A DNA stretch of 64,000 bases from Amaranthus tricolor. Its lineage: Eukaryota > Streptophyta > Magnoliopsida > Caryophyllales > Amaranthaceae. Under the pieces are notes generated by a model. That model saw nothing but the letters and a program-made list of their open reading frames with translations. It did no database searches and was not told the DNA's origin. The stretch lies in contig NC_080059.1 of assembly GCF_026212465.1 (NCBI RefSeq), positions 12,376,829 through 12,440,828 on the forward strand, given 5' to 3'. This document shows, piece by piece, positions 60,601 to 64,000 of this stretch (its first letter is position 1; each line of letters starts with the position of its first letter). A program made the position numbers and the translations under genes.

Positions 60601-60627
60601 ATGATTAATAAACTTGCAGCCTCATAA
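47870..60627 (+). CDS. UDP-glycosyltransferase, UGT74-like (two exons)
   Basis: Join 47870-48610, 59905-60627; 1,464 nt, 487 aa, normal for family-1 plant UGTs. N-lobe: PYHGQGHLNAML with catalytic His33 and supporting Asp126 (LLVYDANLPWALD). Exon junction LEDE|VVKW is at the intron position typical for UGT74 genes, phase 0. C-lobe: PTIPSVYLDKR, SVVYVSFGS, and the PSPG box 363-406 (WCPQLDVLAHEAVGC ... HCGWNS ... MPQFMDQ) ending in Gln, the usual mark of UDP-glucose use. UGT74 enzymes glucosylate small acids and thiohydroximates (for example salicylate, auxin-type acids, desulfoglucosinolates); the acceptor here cannot be read from sequence. Cytosolic. The first 20 residues are an unusual Gln/Lys-rich extension; Met21 is an alternative start. 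The intron is 11,294 bp and filled with Copia copies. Confidence 0.92.
48611..50890. other. UGT intron, 5' part
   Basis: AT-rich, without protein domains. The open frames at 49318-49512 and 50447-50629 show no family resemblance and are not called. No transposon ends were recognised. Confidence 0.5.
50900..51081 (-). repeat. Copia LTR A (3' LTR of copy 1)
   Basis: Read on +, TATTTCATACTTTAACTTTATG, ATATATAACATAACATGGAA, GAGACTAATAGAAATAATAACC and GAAGACTTATTCTAGTGTCC match LTR C (59269-59452) in order. On the minus strand it follows GAGAGGGAGT, the polypurine tract. Confidence 0.7.
51082..52470 (-). pseudogene. Copia RNase H and reverse transcriptase remnant, copy 1
   Basis: In reverse complement: RNase H end (TKHVEIDRHF-type wording near 51250), then the GFVVSS/NEIGFPQEKA region and, near 51905-51925, YYVDDMII of the reverse transcriptase active site. 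Many frameshifts and stops. The last recognisable part lies near 52470. Confidence 0.7.
52470..54600. mobile_element. Insertion of retroelement/MITE sequence inside Copia copy 1
   Basis: Separates the reverse transcriptase and integrase parts of copy 1. It has AACCGTTGGGCC..GGGTTGGGC words (52500-52620) and GACCCGACCCGACTAATAA (54523-54541) like hAT MITE ends. Between them is a roughly 1.7-kb LTR-like block (about 52735-54470) with TGATG...GAGCACATCA ends, GTAGGGGATCAAACCACGAAG near the start, and repeated TTCGACCGAAG/CTTCGCCCAAA words at 53840-54170. No protein domains. The ends and target duplications are not secure. Confidence 0.4.
54600..54715 (-). pseudogene. Copia integrase shard, copy 1
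   Basis: Minus-strand translation gives IQNHGLIHQTTCWDTPQQNE, the conserved HG-I-x-HQ-x-S-x-x-x-TPQQNG segment of Copia integrase. It lies just beyond the insertion that splits copy 1. Confidence 0.72.
54716..56155. other. Unassigned UGT-intron sequence within Copia copy 1
   Basis: No domains recognised. 54960-55700 contains TATTTATAAGC and CGGTCGACTTCC words and could be a further LTR insertion. The boundaries are not visible to me. Confidence 0.3.
56156..57190 (-). pseudogene. Copia GAG-pre-integrase, protease-end and leader remnant, copy 1
   Basis: The minus-strand reading near 56180-56290 gives a GRGTKIG..YYLDEKIYHGSAMLA-type sequence, matching TKRGGLYYADEVTHQGSAML of the 39900-42022 element. 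56390-56620 matches 58900-59110 and 38800-39000 (protease/GAG-pre stretch). 57050-57190 matches 59085-59235. Decayed throughout. Confidence 0.6.
57240..57352 (-). repeat. Copia LTR B, shared between the two tandem copies (truncated)
   Basis: AAACAAAATATCCTATTATG, GAGACCAATGCAAATAATAACC and TTTCCTGTGAAGAGTTATTC match LTR A almost word for word and LTR C more distantly. The part nearest copy 1's leader is degraded. Confidence 0.62.
57353..58620 (-). pseudogene. Copia RNase H and reverse transcriptase remnant, copy 2
   Basis: RNase H frames at 57707-57513 and 57625-57380 (MALSNAEAKFIGFSKRI, KLMNELDFPQEKACNLYCDN, DRHFIKKKLERKTINL, DQPDDIL) and a reverse transcriptase frame at 58190-57774 (MKDLKRHNFFLGIEVLKSNQ). 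The active-site motif near 58250-58270 is altered to a VND-type reading. Non-functional. Confidence 0.75.
58621..59240 (-). pseudogene. Copia GAG-pre-integrase and leader remnant, copy 2
   Basis: Matches the corresponding part of copy 1 (58900-59110 against 56390-56620). Integrase and most of gag are missing between here and the reverse transcriptase, so copy 2 is internally deleted. Confidence 0.55.
59269..59452 (-). repeat. Copia LTR C (5' LTR of copy 2)
   Basis: 184 bp, TG..CA: on the minus strand TGTAGGAAAATATAATAAG ... TTTCGCATCACA. It is followed on the minus strand by TTGGTAACAAAAGTCGG (59252-59268), a decayed primer-binding site resembling the initiator-Met tRNA site TGGTATCAGAGC. 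Confidence 0.72.
59700..59835 (+). mobile_element. LINE 3'-tail-like remnant before UGT exon 2
   Basis: GAGAATTCATGTGGACGAAC, TATAGTCGACCCCAATCTTTTGGGTTCAAGG and a TATTGTTATTGT end match the 27100-27240 remnant and the common plant LINE-like 3' end. It ends about 70 bp before the UGT exon 2 acceptor. Confidence 0.45.
59905..60627 (+). CDS. UGT exon 2 (UDP-sugar-binding lobe with PSPG box)
   Basis: Starts VVKWMSNIWPVMTVGPTIPS after ACTATGCAG and runs to TAA at 60625-60627. The PSPG motif and downstream helices are intact. Confidence 0.93.
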   Translation, partial: VVKWMSNIWPVMTVGPTIPSVYLDKRVEYDVDYGFNMYKVNNESCMSWLNAQHVASVVYVSFGSAASLSVEQILEIAEALKQIPNNFLWVVRETEQKKLPKDFISETSEKGLVLSWCPQLDVLAHEAVGCFITHCGWNSTIEALSFGVPMLAMPQFMDQMVDAHFVDQVWGVGIKPKENENKLVTCDEIKHCLEEIMHGQRAGKIKENVKKWKSLAIEAVNVGGSSDKNIDEMINKLAAS

Positions 60628-62375
60628 TTCTTGTATGTTAGCACTCTCGAGTCTTAGGTGTCATGTAATCCATTGTATTTGTTTTAATGAGCTTAATTTT
60701 CTTTTGATGATATTCAAGTATTTTTCATTGAATAATATACTTTTGCAAGCAATTAAAAAGTTGGCAAGAGCATTTAATTGTTGTAACTTGTATAAGTACT
60801 ATATTGTTGAATGTTTTTTCCATTTCACAATCAGTTTGTAAGGGTGATATTGGCTTGTGTATTTTAATAATATTTATATTTTAGTTTTCTTAAAAAAATA
60901 AGTTTGCGTACGTATCACCTATAGGCTATAAAGGTTCTTGTCCTCTTTTGAGGGCTACACATGATGTTGATTCAATCTTTATTCTTTTTTTTTTAAAAAA
61001 AACATACTAAAATCCTATTTTAAAGCAGCAAAACTAACATAATAAATTTTCCTTCACCCTTAACCCCATGTCCATACCGCCCCTTATTGTATTTAAAAAA
61101 CACTAGGTGTTTAACAAATGACTTTTTAATTGGCTTTTTGGTTGGTATTTGACTTTTAGATTTGTCAAACAGTCAAAAAAAGTATTGGCAAATGACTTTT
61201 AAAACAACTAAAAAACTAGCTTTTAACTCAAAATTTAAAACCACTATGGTATCTTTTTGGTGATCTTTTAACTTTTTCAACTACTTAACCAAAGGCGAAG
61301 TGGGAGGTAAGTCGTAACCACTGTTGTATAAGTCACATTTAATAATTAAGTCATTGTTTAACAATTACTACATACTAAGAATGTGCGTTAATTGATTTCA
61401 CCTGACACTGAAGTGATTAGGAGCAACTAGCAAGGATGCACGATTATATCACATGAATCATTGTTTAAGAAATTAATGCTATGTTTTAAATTTTAATATT
61501 CTTATTGACTTTTATTTTTACAATTTAAATTTTTTGTTTTTTCACAACTTTTATTTTTTTTATTGGAAAAATTATCGTGAATAATACAACCTTTTGTTAA
61601 TTGCCCTACAATAATATCAACTATTGATTAACCATGAATAACATCAAATTATGGGGTATTTTTCCTAGAATAATACAAATTTTAGTTTATTAGCTAATTT
61701 ACCAAATTTTTTTTGACACATAATCTTCTATAGTTTGATTTTAAGACCCCCTATATTAGTATTATTCATGGTTAATCAAAAGTTGGTATTTTTATAAGAA
61801 AATAAGTAAAAGGTTGTATTATTCCTAGTAATTTTTCTTTTTTGATATTGTTCCATTTTACTTTTTTATATTTGTCAATGTTCTTTTTTAATTTTTTATC
61901 TTTATTTCTATAAATAAAAATTTGTAAAAGCTAAATATTAATAGGTTATTATTATGTGACTAAATGAATCAAACAATATTTCTTATGACTATAGTTTATC
62001 TTACATTAGGAGTAATTTATGAGAGAAACAACTCAAATGAGAAGTGTGTAAGTTATATATGGAACAACATAGAGGATTGGAAGGATTATTAATTTCCTTG
62101 TTTTCTTTGTATTAATTATTGAAAATCAATTATTTTGTATTGCATTGCGATAAATTGCATTAGAACAATCTTTAAACATTATTCTTAAGTATCAAAAATT
62201 GCTCGTAGGATAATTCTTACTTGCTATTATAATAAGCATTAGTGCGTCCATATTTTCTTTCCAGACATAATGATTATTGAATATTTATATCTATTATGGT
62301 AATATTTATTTATTTTTTGTTTATTAATTCATTAATTAATTAATTTATTATTATTATGAATTTACCTTTATATCC
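60628..62375. other. 3' flank of the UGT gene; intergenic
   Basis: Probable 3' UTR to about 60850. 61085-61265 contains CTAGGTGTTTAACAAATGACTTTT and AAAAAGTATTGGCAAATGACT repeats of hAT-type MITE style. 61560-61830 has inverted phrases (AATAATACAACCTTTTG... / ...AAAAGGTTGTATTATTC) suggesting a small MITE about 270 bp long. No gene. Confidence 0.45.
61570..61835. mobile_element. Putative MITE with inverted ends
   Basis: The left end ATTATCGTGAATAATACAACCTTTTGTTAATTG and the right end AAAAGGTTGTATTATTCCTAGTAATTTT are inverted copies over about 25 bp (key match AATAATACAACCTTTT), with ACTATTGATTAACCATGAATAA / TTATTCATGGTTAATCAAAAGT also inverted inside. About 265 bp and non-coding. The superfamily is not clear. 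Confidence 0.5.
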
Positions 62376-62379
62376 CGTT

Positions 62380-62935
62380 GTCATTCATTTTTGTTGACCT
62401 TGACCCTTTATAGACCTTGATTCACGTTCAAGGGGCTTGTAACTTTTAGGCCCATGCTTATCCGACAAGTGACTCCTCTCATAAACCCAACATGTTGGTC
62501 AAATTCCACTCTCCCCCACTACATTCCATGTTATCCATAATCTTCCTAAAAAAACTACCCATTACTCCCCATCATCTACATGATGTCCTATGATTCTTTC
62601 AGATCCTAACTCTTATAAATACCTCCTGGAGAAGTTAGTTATTCTCCAAGCTATCATTTACCTACTATTACTCCGCCAAAATTCTCTTCAGCTTACCTAA
62701 TTACACATTCCTACCATCTCCAAACCTCTTGATAATCATCAACACATTCATTATATTATCATTCCTTGATTTCTGTCTCCACAACTGACTTAAGTGTCAT
62801 ATGCGCTTTTTGGGAGGCCACCCCCGAACAAGGATAATGTGTTGTGGTGCAGGAATTACAGTTACATCTACGGAAGAATTACGTCATACTTCAAGATCGT
62901 TAACAATGACTTCCCCAACTCTTAATCTTTAGGTG
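62380..62935 (+). mobile_element. LTR fragment of a Ty3/gypsy-type retrotransposon
   Basis: TCTTATAAATACCTCCTGGAG (TATA-like, 62610s), then CTGACTTAAGTGTCATATGCG, TTTTTGGGAGGCCACCCCCG and TGTGTTGTGGTGCAGG. The phrase GACTTAAG-x-TC ... GGGxxxCCACCCCC near the LTR 3' end is characteristic of long plant gypsy LTRs. No internal domains follow; the right flank is a microsatellite. Confidence 0.5.
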
Positions 62936-63040
62936 TTATTAGAGTCTTTTGTACCACGAATTTCGTTACCAAAACAATGTCTATACTTTATATGTAGTTA
63001 GTAGTATTAACATAAATTATGTTTTGTGCATAAATACATA

Positions 63041-63048
<8 letters not shown>

Positions 63049-63110
<62 letters not shown>
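63049..63110. repeat. AT dinucleotide microsatellite
   Basis: An uninterrupted AT repeat of about 62 bp. Confidence 0.95.
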
Positions 63111-63115
<5 letters not shown>

Positions 63116-64000
63116 TAAAATTGATTTTTCGTCCCGCGCCCTTTAAAACTCAGGGCCCACCCTGCTTATTCTCTAGTAAACAACTAACAGTAAAAAATAT
63201 TTTACTTAAATATTTAGCTTAATAGCTAGCAAATATACTATTCAAACCAGCTTATAGCTCCGGCTAAAAGTCATGTGTCAAATAAAACTAATACCTTACT
63301 AGCGTCCTCCCTCCAACCTATTAAAGCTTTCCTCCATCCCATTGATAAACACCTCCATATAGCATAAAACATACATCCTACATCATAAACATCCTAACCC
63401 TAAAAATCTCAACAGAATTACAAAGATGTTTATAGGGATTAAGATTAACTAAGACCCTTGTGATTTCTTTTCTTAGCCTTACTCAAGCATTTGAGATACC
63501 CATCAAAAAATACAAACATGAGGTATTTTCCTTGGATCATGGTCACACACAAATGCTAAAAGGGATGCTCGTTCTTATGGATTTACTACTAATTACAAGT
63601 TTACTATCTAGAATTACAGATATTGACGCTATGATAGCTACTCATACAAGTTCTCTTGGGCACTACATTTGACTCTTGTTGTGTAGACATATGGTTTATA
63701 GATTGTATATTGGCTATGAATTATTGATTAGTTGCCTTTGCTTCTCACTCTTAATGTTTTAAATTGCTCGTGAAACATTAACCTTTTAATATTTTAGATT
63801 GCTGTCGAGCAACTGAAGAATCTGTTATAACTTGACCTTAGACCTGCAAACAAATATGTGTAGTCACATTAAGATTTTAACAACAATAGGTATTGAAACA
63901 GATATGCAAGATTTTAGATAGTTTTTGAGCAATTGTTAGTCTCCTAAATGATTCTTCTTATTATTCTTTTGGTCGATCTGTCAATTAAGGATTAAATGAA
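63111..64000. other. Intergenic stretch to the window end
   Basis: No gene recognised. The 70-aa open frame at 63460-63672 has no family resemblance. CGTCCCGCGCCCTTTAAAACTCAGGGCCC at about 63130 looks like a repeat shard. Confidence 0.4.

Noticed and set aside
63460..63672. 70-aa open frame with a membrane-like segment
   Set aside because: Unrecognised and within chance length for AT-rich DNA; no promoter or splice context.

Overview
The window is nuclear DNA of a flowering plant, most likely a eudicot. It is AT-rich and carries intron-containing plant genes with GT..AG splice sites: a granulin-type cysteine protease, an atypical LRR receptor kinase and a family-1 UDP-glycosyltransferase. 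Between and inside these genes lie most of the known classes of plant transposable element. I cannot fix the species from sequence alone.

Four host genes can be supported. (1) A five-exon RD21-type papain-like cysteine protease on + (4209-16886, 466 aa predicted). (2) A single-exon secreted LRR protein of the LRX-like group without the extensin tail on + (21840-23153). (3) A three-exon LRR receptor kinase on - (36375-29584, 671 aa predicted) whose kinase domain has HGN and DYC in place of HRD and DFG, so it is probably a pseudokinase. (4) A two-exon UGT74-like glucosyltransferase on + (47870-60627, 487 aa predicted). All splice junctions given keep the reading frame and agree with conserved family motifs. 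Nothing ties the four genes into one pathway.

The layout is dominated by transposons, and the three multi-exon genes have swollen introns because of them. Protease intron 1 holds a 1,324-bp Mutator-like palindrome (5224-6547) with a perfect 9-bp target duplication. Protease intron 2 holds a Copia element (9727-13889) with a perfect 5-bp target duplication, which has lost gag, and a 405-bp Mutator-type MITE (14149-14553) with a perfect 9-bp duplication. The receptor-kinase introns hold a Copia 3' fragment and MITEs. The 11.3-kb UGT intron holds two head-to-tail minus-strand Copia copies sharing three LTR positions, broken by further insertions.

Between genes there are: a Helitron 3' end (820-846), a Mutator-like element with convergent PB1-like and GRF zinc-finger gene remains (about 18562-19873), a hAT-like MITE (21207-21392), a probable solo LTR (24171-25753), a Copia element without reverse transcriptase (about 39900-42022) that is itself hit by a 70-bp TG..CA element (40086-40155), one CACTA terminus (43987-44405), and a hAT region with a broken BED/DUF659 transposase gene (46611-47505). 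The hAT terminus lies only about 187 bp upstream of the UGT start codon.

I found no tRNA or rRNA gene, CRISPR array, bacterial operon or obvious new biochemical system. The most unusual items are structural: the palindrome-within-palindrome Mutator element, the 70-bp LTR-like insertion, the two-gene convergent Mutator remnant, and the tandem Copia array inside the UGT intron.
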